Of a stretch of DNA of 64,000 bases, positions 23,391-37,800 are shown piece after piece (within the stretch, counting starts at the first letter, position 1; each line of letters opens with the position of its first letter). Origin of the DNA: Prostheceraeus crozeri (taxonomy: Eukaryota; Platyhelminthes; Polycladida; Euryleptidae). The stretch covers positions 496,001 to 560,000 of the forward strand of contig CAJQUW010006967.1 in the NCBI GenBank assembly GCA_907163375.1, given 5' to 3'. Under the pieces are notes generated by a model. It was given only the letters and a program-made list of their open reading frames with translations. It made no database searches and was not told the origin of the DNA. The translations under genes and the position numbers were made by a program.

Positions 23391-23790
23391 AAAATGTAGT
23401 CCTAGGATAGTCAAAAGTTTGACACGCCTTGAACGTTTAATGTCTGCCGGTGGGAACGCACCACCTGTCCTCTTAAGGACAAACCTTAAGTCTTATTAAC
23501 TATAAGTTTATTAAAATTATGAAACATTTAGACGTCGTTATGGGAATGTCCCAGCTTCAAGTGACACCCGTTTACTTCCAAGACAAAAAATAAAAAATCT
23601 AATTCTATTCAGGATTTGTAGTGATACCTATTTGAAACAATTATGATTTTAAAGATATTAATAAGGTAGAGTGATATAGGTAAAATGATTTCCCATAACT
23701 CAATACCGAAATATGTGTTAGATCAAAATTCCCCGGCTATTTTGGCTGAATTCCCGGTTTCTAGAAGAGGTGGCCATTTCCCCGGTCGCC

Positions 23791-23925
23791 CTGTAATTGA
23801 TAAGAGAAATTGAATTGATCGACAAAAATGATGACTTCTTCATCTGTCGGTTTATAGAATTTCAAGTGGAAGGTGGAAACGATGAGTATCAAATGTTTTT
23901 CTGGCTTGTCATCCACGTGTTCCTG
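23791..23925 (-). other. possible lone exon or decayed coding fragment
   Basis: After a good acceptor (TATCTGTTCAG) the minus strand stays open for about 44 codons, EHVDDKPEKHLILIVSTF and onward to FVDQFNFSYQL. The composition looks like protein (acidic and hydrophobic alternation). The frame then enters MITE-like CCGG-rich DNA and stops, and no donor is obvious. No family is recognised. Confidence 0.25.
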
Positions 23926-25492
23926 AACAGATAGAGAAATTAGTCAATTTTCAAGTAATATAAAATCTTTAACTCCTGTTATGATAGAAATATAAAACGG
24001 TTGGGCATGGCTAAAAAGCGGAACCGAATTCCGCAAGAATACTCTCAGCAATATGGGCCCTAAAAATACACTGAAAGCTTATTGTTCACGACCTTCAGGC
24101 ATTTGCATCCGATCTTTTACGATCCGGATCGCAAAGTTAGAAGATCGGAAGTAATTTAATGCACTCATGTTTACATACTCACACACCATAAAATAAGTCG
24201 AAATTTTTCATGAGCAACATGTTCTCCTGCTGAGAAGACAGAAAATTCACAACTTTTCGAGGTCAACCGCTTAGTTCAAGTTTTAAGGTTTGATCATTGT
24301 CATCGGAACTGTCTACTCACCTACACTGCACACTGATGGCATACATAATTTTCGCCACCCACCCGTCAGTAAATCCGACCATCGGACGTACATGCCCAAA
24401 TGACAACAGATAGAAAAGTCAATTTGATCCAGAAAGACTTGTACTAAAGACAAACATTAATTCAGCGGCATCGAAAGTCGTACAAAGATGTGTACACTCC
24501 TCAAGACATACAATCATGATATTGATATCATTATTATAATATCATATATCATAATTATGATATCTTTAAAGCCCTGATAGATTATGGCAAACATGCATAT
24601 TTTATTCACAGTACTTTGCGCTTACTTCGATCTTGCACAAATTCTTAACACTTAAAATCTCGGCATTCCAATACAAGCATTCTTAAATGCCTAAATTAAT
24701 GCTCTTCTGAATTATTGAGGCAGAATATTTCGTGTAATACTGAGATCTCGTCGAAGAGACAGAATCGTTCCAAGACACAAACACACTAGCCTCCAAGAGC
24801 AAACTAAAACCGGGAGGACAAAATCATACCAATGTGATCTCAAAATGAGATGGACAAGAAAAACTGAGGATTCAACCACTAAACAATAGCATTTCACATC
24901 AGCAACAGTTTTAATAAATCTCAAAAATATGTTCTCTTGATCACTGTCATTTGTCAACTGAAACAAACAGGTAGCATTTCATTCTCTCTTGAAGGAATAT
25001 TAGGATATACATCCAAGATGAATGTCAAATGTTTATAAAATTCAAGAAGCTTCTATCTACTCATAACATTAAAAATGAGTAGTATCATATATTATACGGA
25101 AAGTGCCGACTAAGAGTGCTTTGCGGTGGCCTGACAATCATGATGTTTATGGCACTGTCACACCTAGATGTTCAAACACACTTCTGTATCATTATTCACT
25201 CATTAAAGTGATCATGATACACCACAAAGTAGAAACCTGCAGTTGTTACTTTTACGTTTCAATAATAAGCATACGACAGGACAAACGCATGAATCAAAAC
25301 CAAATTCATACCAGATTCGGACTAGCTTAGATAACAAATGCACAACTCAGATGCTGCAACTGAAGAAAGGAATCGTCAGGCTATGACTGAAAATTCTGGT
25401 TTCAGCGCAGGCTTTTTAGTGATCGCACAAAGGATGACTTCGTTCAGAGACTCAATCAAATCGGTCAAATTGAATTGCTGTATCTCGATCAG

Positions 25493-25498
25493 TTTATT
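25493..25498 (-). terminator. ABCF3 polyadenylation signal
   Basis: AATAAA on the minus strand (TTTATT on +), 132 bases past the ABCF3 stop codon. It is the first canonical signal downstream, so the 3' UTR is probably about 150 bases. Confidence 0.55.
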
Positions 25499-25629
25499 GA
25501 CTTCCAGCTTTTGTTTTATGTCTGACAAAATGGCAGTTGATGCAAGTCATTTCGGTCGAATCTGCTCTGAAATATTTTTGATACCTTGAACATCAAATAA
25601 TGACACCAAGCGCTGCGTTGTAGGGGATT

Positions 25630-25876
25630 CTATTTAATTCCGGCTGCTGCTAATTCGCGTTGAACAATGGCTCGGTATTCCTGAATTCCACCTTCAATAA
25701 CACGCACATTACCATGAGAACAATGCCAGAATTCTCCACAGATCAGTTTGATTAATCGTTCGTCGTGGGATACCAAAACAACTCCACCACCGAAGGTTTT
25801 GATGGCTCGTCCCATTGCCTCGATTGTCTCCATATCCAAGTGATTGGTAGGTTCGTCAAGGATTAGAAAGTTAGGG
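25630..25876 (-). CDS. ABCF3: ABCF3 exon 11 (terminal)
   Basis: The acceptor TTCTTCTACAG precedes [20 protein letters not shown] and [14 protein letters not shown]; the exon ends ELAAAGIK then TAG at 25632-25630. Confidence 0.96.
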
Positions 25877-28800
25877 CTGTAGAAGAAAAAGGTTTGAAAT
25901 TAATGAATTACATTTTCAACAAGTACCGTAGATTTCAACATAAACTACCAGATGGGTATATTTGCTGAAAATGCTAATAATCATTAGCCATTTAAATTAG
26001 CTATTCTTGAAATAACGACACTTAATTAGATGGCAAAATAATCTGATAGCTGCATGCGAAGGAGGCCTACCTCCCTGCAATCCTGGTAGACTGCATTTAA
26101 CAGCATGAAAGGTAGACCCAGCTAATGTGCAGGGTGTCTGCGGCTTTTCGACGACAAAATTGCAAGTTTTTCCAGATCCACTTGTGTGAAAATCCAGGTA
26201 TTTTGTACTTTTCTAATCATATTTTAGAATATTATGTCTAAATGTTGATATTTCAATGTTATTACACGTTATTTACAGCTCAAATGTGCATGTGATCATG
26301 CAATTATACATGTAGTCTGTTACTAATCGTCACTCGTCTTTATGAATATGTTCTTAACATTATCACTGTCGGTTAAATACTTTGCTCTCTGATTGGGGCG
26401 TAAGGTTGCAAGACCAAGGAGGCCCGTCCATGGATTGCAGTAAAAATTCTCCTTCGAGATCTTGCGGAGGACTGAAATGTGGCCCAGTTCGATTTGTCGT
26501 TAACAAAAATATCAATAGATTTTTTGAATAAAATATCTGATTAAAGAATCAAAAGCATACATTGAATGATAGAATTCATGATATATTTTGCGATGATAAA
26601 CCAACTTTATTTAATGTTGAGTGAAAGAATGGCTGTTCAGTATTCGCGTCAGTATTTTTTTGAAGTCCGATGACTTCTTGCTGTGTCTAGCTTCCGGCCG
26701 CACACCAAAATATTTTTTTCCGCCAGCACCGGACGTCCGCCATGATGGTCTAAAACTATTATAACTAACTAAAATTAGTTAGTTAGTCTAAAAACTAACT
26801 CAATAACCTTTCCATAGTGTGGTCTCAGCGGTACAGTGGTTAAGTGCCTAGTTTAACAATGACATGGTCGTGCGGTCGAGGCCCCGAAGACATGACTAGA
26901 AGTCTGCACGAAGGACAAACCGCTCTGGATCTAGGATCTGACCATGTCAGCACCGTTCAAGCTATCCGTGGAGGAATAGTGACGTTTAAGCTAAATATTG
27001 AGCTATTCTTGTATATTCGATGGTTTGAATACGTCACTGATGATACAAGCGTATTTTGGTACCATTAAGACTATGAATTACTGATGATTTAAGGTCACTA
27101 CTCCTCCTTACTGGGAGTCTTGGACGGTGCTGACCACAGAATTAGATTCATCTGCGCGCGCTTCGGTTTCCTAGAAAGGAAGAGCCGTATCTAACCTTAA
27201 TATCGAAATGGCACATCACAGAATTAGACAACTTACTCCTTCTCGTGTATATATTCGTGTATCGCTTGCTATTGGAAATGGCAAACAATAAGCTGTCAGC
27301 AGAGGACACCAGAGCCAGTGAGAGATGCGTGCGTGCTGTGATATCACTTCGCACCAGGCTTGCCACTTCGCAAAGACAAAAATACAGACTTGGTGATGGG
27401 TCATCTTAGTAATATAAAAAATGGTGCCAAGTGTCATGTGAAATGGAATAACTTAAGATTGAGATATTTGTGGGACACATGAGCCTATCAAGCTGTTCAA
27501 CTGTAGCCAGAGTACAGACTCTGATTTCATTGTTCATAAACAACAACGAAATGTACATGCAATGCTGACTGAGAAAATAGAAAGCTTTGATATTGCAACA
27601 AATACAAGTATATTGACAGATAAAAACGAGTTCTTCGTATGATATCATGACTTAACATTGGACTTATCGTTCACTTAGAAAACATAGAATCGATTACTTT
27701 TTGACTATCTGAATCGAGATGTGACATTTTGGACTCTCGCTCTGATTGTAGGCGCAGTTTTTTAGCACGAATCTCTTCAACCACTTGCTCAGCTGAAGCC
27801 AACTCCTCGCTTATATTGCCCAGTTCTTCGTCAACCGTTTGAGTGGTCCTGCGCTTGTAAACGCCAGTTACGCGTTCTTTGGACGGTGACAGCGGTTGTG
27901 GAAGTTCTATGGTTGACTTCTTTTTCTGAAGCAGTTTGTATTGAGCGGAAGCCTGGAATATCATTTTCATGAGGTTTTGAGAGGCTTGAAATGTTTCGAA
28001 ATTTGTCCTGTCAAAATGCGAGCAGATAATGCGTCGAGCATCGTATGTTGCCGCATCCATTCTGGACTGATAAATCGATTCAACGGTCTTCATTTTGGAG
28101 AATCCAGATTCTACAACCATGTTATGAGGAAGCGACAAAAGAAGTACCTCAACGACATGGGAAATGTGCGGACTGTCATTTAGTTTACCCTCGGCAAACA
28201 ATTTCTCTAATGATACTGTATCCTTCATTTGAACTCGAATAAATGATAATTCGTCATGATAATTCTGTTCATGTTCAATGCATCGCACAGTCGCTGAAAA
28301 GATCTCAAGAACTTCTCGCTAAATTCACTGGTATGAATGAGATGACATCTGCGAACAATATCAGATGTTCAAGAAAGAGAGAGAGAAGTCTCGGACATTG
28401 GAAGTCAATGATTTACGCCAGTTATATTTTCCAAATGCAAAGTATAAATGCAGACTATTACAGACTTCATAAGGAAATACAGACCAAATACAGACTTTAC
28501 AGACCAGTCTGTAAATACAGACCAAGTGGCAAGCCTGCTTCGCACACATCAAAACACAAATCGTCTGGCTAACATTCGATTCAGTGTATGCACTATATAG
28601 AAGGAATGGAGAGAAGACGATGGTAAAAACATCAACAGTCGATTGCACCATCGTGGAATAGTTATTCCAGGAATAAATCCTAATCTCAGACTAGTTATTC
28701 CGTGGAGCTAACTGTCATTGCACCAACGGAGCTGATTGCAGGTTTAACTATTCCAGTGAGTTATGCCGCCCTTGAAAAAACACGCGCCAATGACGTCATT

Positions 28801-31800
28801 GACTGCGTCATTTGTCAAACGTTGCCATGATAACTAACGGTTTTCAGTGCGTGAATAATAGGTCAATGATTCCACTTTCTTTCGAAAGAGACAAGCGGAA
28901 ATGAGTGGACGCAAGAGGAGCCCCAACTTCACGACAGCGGAAATTGAGATTTTTCTCGACCTGCTCTCCGGCAAACGAGGAGAGATAGTGGAGTCCAAGA
29001 AAACTGACGCTTCCTGTGTTAAGAAGAAGGAGAAAGAATGGAAGAAAATTAAAAGCGAATTCAAGGCTCGCAGTGGAACTTCAAGAGATGCGAAGAACTT
29101 GAAATTATTGTGGAAGCGCTTGAAGATCGACGCCAAGAAGGACGCACAATGCAAAAGAGAAACTCGGAGGACTGGAGGCGGTATCCCTTGACACTTTCAC
29201 CTGTTAGTGAGAGGGTTGTCGGTATCCTTCCGAAGGAGCAAGTCACTCCGTCGGTGGGAAGCCCGTTTGACTCGGATGGTATGTCGCAACCGACAAAGTA
29301 GGCCCTCTTTCTTTAATTTTCAAAAGGTGAACAAGTTTAATAATTGCTTTCAATTCTTTCATTTCAGTTACCTCGCCATGCTCGACGAAGACAGTGATGA
29401 TGATGCAGTTCATGCCACAGGCAAGCAGGCTGCTGATATTGCCGACATTGATGCTTGCAGAGGCGGGTCCATCATCAGCTGAGCGTGAGCCGAAAAGAAG
29501 AAAAAGGATGAAGAAGAAATGACGCCCTTCCAAAGAGAAATCCTGCGCATGGCAACAATAGAGACACAAGGCAAAGATGAAGGTGTTGAAGTTGATAAGA
29601 ACAGTACTATCTCAATAAATTGATATGATTGTTAAAGAATGAAAGTTTGTTTTTTGAAACCGAATTAAAATGCTATGTTAAAATTTCTCTTAATTTTTAC
29701 GGAGACAAATAACAAAAACCAAATGCTTCCAATTAATTAATTCGTCTATTAATTTCAAAATCAGCAATTGCAACTGATGCGCCATGATAGACCATCATGA
29801 TTGACTTGCGAAAAAATCACGAACAATACGCCGTCGCACAGAGTTTCCAAGAGTATCGTTGAACATTGATAATTAATGGGTCATCAATTTGATCTTCAAC
29901 AGCGTCAGGCAAAAAATCCTCGTTCAATTCAATCCCAATGTTGTGCAAAACAGCACAAGCCACAATGACAATTGGGCATCTTTCCACTTTCATTCTCAGT
30001 CCATATCGTAAGATAGAAAACCTTCGCTTCCACACTCCGAACCCTCTTTCGATGAGGTTTCGAGTCTTCTTGTGAGATCGGTTGAAAACGGTCCGAGGGT
30101 TAGCAGGACGAAGGAATGGCGTCAAAAGAAAGGGTTTGCATGGATAGCCAGAATCCCAAGTATCCAAGAGTTCGTCATGTTTTCTAACTTCATATACAAG
30201 GTAGAGCACTCGAAAATACGAGAATCGTCGGCGCTGCCATACCATTTACATACTATGTCATGAATTCGGAAATCTGGCCCCATCAGGACTTGAACGTTAA
30301 TAGAGAAATAAGATTTCCTATTCCGGTACAGTTCGGCATGATGACGATTTGGTTTTTGAATTGGTATGTGCATGCCATCGATCAAGCCAACAACTCCGGG
30401 AAAATTTGCAATTTCATAAAACGATGCTTTTATTCTGCCTTGATCGACTGCTGCCGGGAACATAATTTTTGAACGAGACAAAGAGGCGATTGCTTTGCTC
30501 ACTTTGTGTACGATCCGTTTTACAGTCGATTCATGCACGCCGAAAAGATCGCCGTCAGTTTTCTGGTAGGATCCGGTTGCATAAAATCGCAACGTGATAA
30601 GTAGTTGATGGATGGCAGTAACAGGTCTGTTTCTTCTGGATGATGGCCGCAATTGAACTTCGATAAGGCTCAAAATGCGGTTTACCCCTTCTTTAGAGAA
30701 CAATTCAGCATCGCTGTAAGCACCGAACGGATCCAGTCTTTTCGGTATACGGCCCTTCGTCGTCGATAAGAAAATCGTTGAGACCCTGCCTCTTCAAATA
30801 TTGCGATATCATTTGAAGTGTGCAATGCCAGTTGTTATCTTTTCAACAAACAAAGCCCTCGTCTACCTTTTAAACCGGCTGTTGCACAGGAATAAAAACA
30901 ACGGATTAAATCAGCGAGTTTGTCTCACGCATTCCCTATTCTCCATTGGTGCAATGAAAATTATTATTCTAAGAATAAATTTATTCAGAGATTAACTTTA
31001 ATCTCGGAATAAGGCTAATTCCTCGTTGGTGCAATGCAAGTAAGTTATTCCATGTGTTATTCCAGGAATAAGACTTATTCCACGATGGTGCAATCGACCC
31101 CAAGTGTACTAATTTTTGTACGCCTGCAATTTTTTTAATAATGATCGGAAGGGTCAACATTATGGAGAAAGCTTGTGCGCAATGATCTCAATTCTTCGAA
31201 TCTGAAGAAATTGTGGCAATCGAAGCACTTTGCTGGAACTCACATTAATCCGCAAGCGACGCACGACTTTTTTTCCTATCTCTGTAAGGTATTAGGAATT
31301 CCTTTTTGCCCAATTAATAGGTTCCTCTATGTGCCGGCGATTTCGTATTAATCACACTTCTAGCAAACCGAAGCAGATAAACAAAATATCTAATTCTGTG
31401 GTGCTGACTCAATCAGACTTTAATCTGGAGCGTTGTGGTACTTTTAGTCCGGATGCCCTTCCTGAAGGCTTCAATGACACTTTCGGGGCTCGAGCTCTGG
31501 ACCGAAAGATCGCTTGGCCAAACACTTAACCACTGTGCCACGGAGACCACTAAACAATTTCGTTAATTGTTATGGTAAATTATAATTTCTCATCGCTTGA
31601 CCCAAATGTCTCGCAAAATGACACGATCAATGACTCACTTGGCAGCGCACATCACAGAAAATGCAACACGTGACTTCTGTCCTCCAGACAAGCTGCGAAT
31701 GGGTTTCAATGCCAAGTCGCCGGACACACCGAATGAGCCGAGCTGGGCACGATAATTCTCGGAGGTCTGACCAGGAAACTTGTTGGCCATGAACTCCAGG

Positions 31801-34800
31801 CTCGTCATGCCGAGATCCAATTGATCCACGTGGTGCTGAGAAAAATAACCGATCCGTAGAGACCTGTGTGCATGGCGAATACCCTCAACAGGGGTCAGTT
31901 CTCCAATTAGAAGCTTCAGCAGAGTACTTTTACCAGCTCCGTTGTCGCCAACCTAGAGAAAATCAATATAGCATCTTAATGAACTTGTATCTGCATATTG
32001 TTCTAACACAAACAACAGGACTGTAGATATTGATTCGCCATTTTAAAATTTTTCTTTATTGTTTACTGCTTACAAAAATAAATACAGTAGTATCATGATA
32101 CTGTATGCTCTGGAATTCTGGATATAACTGGTGAACAAGATCATGAAAAAGTATGACGAAAATTATTGAAAATGCTGATGAAATAATATGGAAATGAATA
32201 ATATTAGAAACTAAGACATAATCTATGTCGTTCTCAAATATCATAATCTGTGAAAAAATAAAAAAATGTCGGTGATGTCTCTCCAAAAGTTATTCCAGTG
32301 TACGAGTATGTTAAAGAAACTTTAAAAACACGTTTATGCGCCAGACGATTGCCGTACCAGCCGCTTAAACAATGGCAAATATAAATTTCAATGGCGTTTT
32401 TCAAATTTCAATAACATTCTCGTACACTGGACTAATTTTTGGGGAGAGACTACCAACATTTTTTGTTTTTTCACATTATGAACCTGCCGACTAAATCCAT
32501 CAACTATATCATCATCAGTCAATTGATACAATGGTTTCGATGTGATTATATTAACGCTAATCGATGAAAATTCAGCAGAATGCCCGAATATACGAGTATT
32601 TCATTTATAGATATCATAAATCTAGTGATATTTTTTTAAAAATGTTTTTCTGCCTAATTTTCATTAAGTACAGATTTTGGATTTCAATAAGGACAGTCAG
32701 AGAATCATGTAAGAACATAAAAGACATAGCGCAGAAGTTATCGACAAAGTGGAATCATCACAGTCAAAGAGACTTTCAATCATAACATTGTGATATCTTG
32801 GACAAATGCTGTACTGCATTTCCTCTTGAATTCCACTTTCCTTTATTTGAGGTCACAATGTCAGTAATGAAATTCAATGTCATTATTGAAATCACTATTT
32901 CATTAAACAAAGCTGAGATGTCAGTCTTGAAGTCCAAAACCTGTAGGCCCAATAACTGTTATTCACGATTTGACAAAAAATTTACGTTGTTGCAGTCATT
33001 CTCACCTTTAGTTATCGAGCGTCTGACCAAATTTACGGCGTTTGATGATAACTATGCCACCTTTTCAACAAAATATGTTATGTTTTTTTTTGGTGTTTAA
33101 TTGATATTTTTAGACTGTAATCGAATAGATATATATTGTCACAATTCTCCAATGCAATAAGACAGAATTATTCACATTATACATGCTAATCACATATTTC
33201 CCTGGAAGCAAGCACTGGTGCATTATCAACGCCATGCCGCAAACTGTCATTGGTTAATTTGTTGACAAGTAATCGACGCGAACTTGATGCCATTGTGAGC
33301 ATTATCCTATTATTTTTATTTTATGTTATATCCACATTTTTAATTTCATAAAATACATGTATATTCATCGCAGCAACTGTAAATCAAATATGATGTGCTT
33401 CATACAATTAATTAGATTTATCGGGATCCTGATCAACTTTGACCGGAATCAGGATTGGAATACTGGCTGCACTTGGTACATGTCATTCAATTTTAAGAAC
33501 GAAGTTCTTAGTATAACTATTGCATTCAAAGATTTTCAGAATTTTCTCAATTTCATCATGAAATATATTCCAATTGCTGGCTACCATATATGCTCTACTC
33601 AGCATTCCAATAACCAGACCCCGGTGCCACGCTCTTGGACAGTTTGCTTCAAAATTTAATAGCACATTTGTGAACGTTTCTTTTCTAAAGATGCTAGTTT
33701 CCAAATTATTCGTAATATTTATTTTAACATCCAAGAATGCTATACTATTGCCTCCAATATCTACAGTAAATTCAGGCATGAGATTGAGGGCAAATAAAAA
33801 ACCCGGAACGAGCGAGCAAGTTTGCGAAGGGGGTCTGGTCTTGAAATTTTTGTGACCTTTTTATTGATATTTGGCATAATCTAATGTAAGAAAAATAGTT
33901 GGCTAGGGCGAAAAAATGGACGTTTTTTTAATAATCTAACTTTCGGAGGGGGTATACTTTTTTATTGCATATTTAGGTGAATTACGAGAATGGTCTTTTC
34001 AGCACCAAAAACCCGGAAAACCCGGAAGATTCTCATACCTGTAAATTTTAAATTTTTGTGTTGTCTATTTAAAAATTGGTGAAACCGTTCTAAAAAAACT
34101 GTGCCTGTTTGCCACGAGTAGTCAATTTTTATTTAATGACCAAATGTTTAAGCAGATAGATGGTGTAAGTATGGGTTCCCCCCTTGCTCCTACACTCGCA
34201 AATTTATTTTTGTCACATATGGAACAAAATTGGATGAATGAAGAATGCAGTCCACTTTATTACGCAAGATATGTAGATGATTGCATTTGCGTTTTTGATG
34301 ATATAAAGAAAGTAGAACGGTTTCACCAATTTTTAAATAGACAACACAAAAATTTAAAATTTACTGTAGATATTGGAGGCAATAGTATAGCATTCTTGGA
34401 TGTTAAAATAAATATTACGAATAATTTGGAAACTTAGCATCTTTAGAAAAGAAACGTTCACAAATGTGCTATTAAATTTTGAAGCAAACTGTCCAAGAGC
34501 GTGGCACCGGGGTCTGGTTATTGGAATGCTGAGTAGAGCATATATGGTAGCCGGCAATTGGAATATATTTCATGATGAAATTGAGAAAATTCTGAAAATC
34601 TTTGAATACATGTCATTCAATATTTACCATGCAGATTCTTGAGTCCATGGCTGCACCAACATTGATTCCTTTCAACACCATTCGTTTGCCATCGTAGGAG
34701 AAGTCGACTTCATTCAGCTGCAGAATGGGAGGAGAAAGATTTTCACATTTCGGGAAACGAATGACTACATCTGAATCCTTCTCAACGGGTTCCAACTTCG

Positions 34801-37800
34801 GCAGTTTCTCCAACATCTTTATCTTACTCTGTACCAATGCGGCACGATTTGCGTTATATCGAAATCGGTCAATGAAAACCTGTAAAATGAAAAGGAATTG
34901 AAGATTTCATGCTTCAGAAATGTTGCCATGTCTTGTCACCTGTGTATGTTGACGAAGTTGCTGCTGAGCTTCGTATTCTTTCTGCTGGTTCTTAAGTTTT
35001 TCATCCTTCGCTTTAACAAAATCATCGAAATTTCCACGGTAAGGATCCAATTTCCGCGAACGAAGCAATATAATATCCGTGGCAACTGAATTGAGGAATT
35101 CTTGGTCGTGAGATACTACCAGGAGAGTCGTTGGCCAATTCTGAAGTTGAGAGATAAAAATCAGCCAGTTGCAGATCATGATTGACATTAGGAATGGGAT
35201 ACAAAATGACGGAAAAGCAGCATTTCGGAGGAGGATTATGTATTCAATAAAGGCCAGCAGTCATTTCATTTAGAATAGTGGTTCCTAACTACTTTGCCGC
35301 GGGAAGATTACTGGTGTACCGGAAGGAGATAATAGACATTTGACTTCATTTTGTTTGATTTCTTTTCGTTATGACAGTTGAGATGCCCTTCGCGGGCGAT
35401 TGACTGACTATATTCTTACTGATTGACAACAGTCGATTCACACCCAGCTGTTTCTTTTCTTCTATTCTCAACGAATTGGCAGTGAGTGAAACAATAAATG
35501 TTATGAGCTGTTAATCCGCATTCGAAATCAAATAACATTTTCAACTTTTGTGAACTGTCGTCGTAACGTGAGTTGTGCTCCCATCTTACGCTGATTATTT
35601 AGCATAGATGAGACACTGTGGATCTTTCATAAGATGTTCTTTCTTTTTTTTATTATTTTTTTGCAAAAAGCTTTATGAGTAGAAAACTTAACACCGGTGT
35701 GCCACCATGTAAAAAATGGTTGGGAACCACTGATTCAGACGATGATAGACAAGCCTGTAGAAGAAGGTTTTGCCCGCATACACAACGACACATTTTCAGA
35801 ACACTGCTGGCCTGATTATCGAGGCCGGTCCGAGGTTGGCTTAAGTCCATTTTCTTAGCTGTATATTTTCAGCGGATATAATATCTATAATATATTATAT
35901 AATATCATATAATATTTTTGATGCCATTCCAAAGCACAAGATTGATGAGGAAAAGCCTGCAGGGGCAAGCTATTCTCAAAACTTGTCAATGAATGATTCT
36001 CATGAGTACGGTGCTCAATCATGAGACTGATCCGTGAACTGCGTTCATATAATCGAAGACACCCTAAGACAGGAGATACGCGAAACAAGCAGGCCTAATA
36101 AGCCGCAAGTCACAAGCCGCGAAATTACCGACACATTAATTTCAATGAGAGAGCTGGAATACAGTGCAAGGTCGACCCCCTGAGAGCTGCCCTTGATCGA
36201 TTTCAATCCCCACGAACAAACAGTAGAAAGAGCCATGTACTCTGAATGTCATTTCTGAAGCCATCCCTTCGAAGAGCTGACCGATTGTAGGAGGGTGAAG
36301 TTCTGCTCCACGGTAATGCGGTCCTTCACACGACAAAGCAAGCTAGGTTGTGACTCCGGCGCTGCCATGGGAAAAGTCCGTCGCATCCTCCTCAAAGTTT
36401 TAATTTAGCTTCTTCTTTTGATTTTAATCCTTCCGGCTCATTTCTCTGTTGATGATGTTAAGAAGGTCTTGACGCCGATTTTTCTTGGATGGCAAGCTGC
36501 AACTCCAACATGAATGATATAATTCTACTGTGTCAACTTGCTTGGCGATGATGTGGATGTGGAATATAAGCTGATATCACAACGCGGAACACAACTAAAT
36601 TTAACAAAAAATCCGGAAAATCGCAAAAACCGGAGACTTAAATGCATAAACTTGAAATATTTACACAAGAATAATTTCTCTAAAAATCCTGAATACCAGA
36701 TGCTTCCGGAAAAGTGCAAACCCTGCGTCATGCTAGTATTGCAATACAAAAGCGAGAATTTCGCAAATGAAAACTTCAATTTTAGAGGAGATTGTAGCAT
36801 CTGATTTTCCAGACAATCATCGTTTTTTTTAGTAAATCACTGAAGATTTTAAAGTGACCATCAAACTCTGAGCCTTTATTTATTGGTAACACTTCATTTT
36901 CTCACCTGCAAATAATCCTCCAACCAGATGATTGCCTTCATATCCAACATGTTCGTCGGTTCGTCCAAAAGCAAAAGATCAGGTTGAGCGAATAGTGCTC
37001 TGGCTAGAGCCAATCTCATTCTCCAACCTCCCGAGAACTCTCGTGTCTGCTGCTTCTGCATGTCAGGAGTGAATCCTAAACCATGGAGAATGACGGATGC
37101 CTTGGCAGGAGCTTTGTCGGCTTCGATTGATGATAATTGCAGATATACTTCAGACAGCTTTCCACTCAGATCTTCTTTGGTACCGGCTGATATTTGGGCC
37201 TATGGTGCACGAAAGGATTTAAGAGTCAATTCAGTACAAAAATGTCATGAAAACATCCTAAACCTTAATGTACGTAGTGGTTGATTGAAATAATGGGTCT
37301 TGGTCACTTTCCGAATGTTTGCTTTTCGATGGAACCTACAAAAAATCGATATTCTGCAAAGCACGATATTTTATTTCTCTTTTCCATTTAACCGGACATA
37401 TCATCTACTGTAGAACTTAGAGAGTAGTAACTTTTGATGTATCTAATACATCGGTAACTGATTGACTGCTACTGCATAATGCCCAGATTTCTTGATAACA
37501 GTCGAACCTCGTTAATTGCAATGCATCGGGAGACGGTCGCGAATTGCGATTAACGAGGGATTGTCATTACCGAGGTTCCAATTATTTCGTGTAATTATAA
37601 TATATGAATACCGTCTATATGTAGCATGTCTATGTGTCGCAGTCAAATATACGAGTAAACAGTACAAACAGTGTAATGTAAGGTTAGTTAAAGATAATAA
37701 CGCAAGTATTGTATAAAATGACGCGATAAGTATTGTTAGTATGTACCTTTATTGACGGCTTAACATGTCCAAAACTTCAACAAAAACATCAACAGAAACA

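Larger units (their letters stand above)
21728..25492. other. intergenic region between RMI1 and ABCF3
   Basis: The 3.8 kb between the RMI1 start codon and the ABCF3 3' end holds the RMI1 promoter and 5' UTR, which I cannot delimit. It also contains a hairpin (22871-22937), a degenerate duplicated block (23150-23390) and one open exon-like stretch (23791-23925), listed separately. Otherwise nothing is recognised. Confidence 0.5.
28638..31098. mobile_element. PIF/Harbinger transposon, two genes
   Basis: Ends in inverted repeats GTCGATTGCACCATCGTGG (28638 and complement ending 31098), 2461 bp apart. It has two convergent genes, as expected of Harbinger: a Myb/SANT-like DNA-binding gene on + (28901-29480) and a DDE transposase on - (29817-30790). 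Beside the ends, the word ATTGCACCAACG recurs as subterminal repeats (28715, 31030 and near 30945). A 3-bp target duplication could not be identified with confidence. It lies in ABCF3 intron 10. Confidence 0.82.

Noticed and set aside
34144-34437. Intact reverse transcriptase gene
   Set aside because: Only about 97 codons of a Penelope-type RT remain, without N-terminal or GIY-YIG parts.
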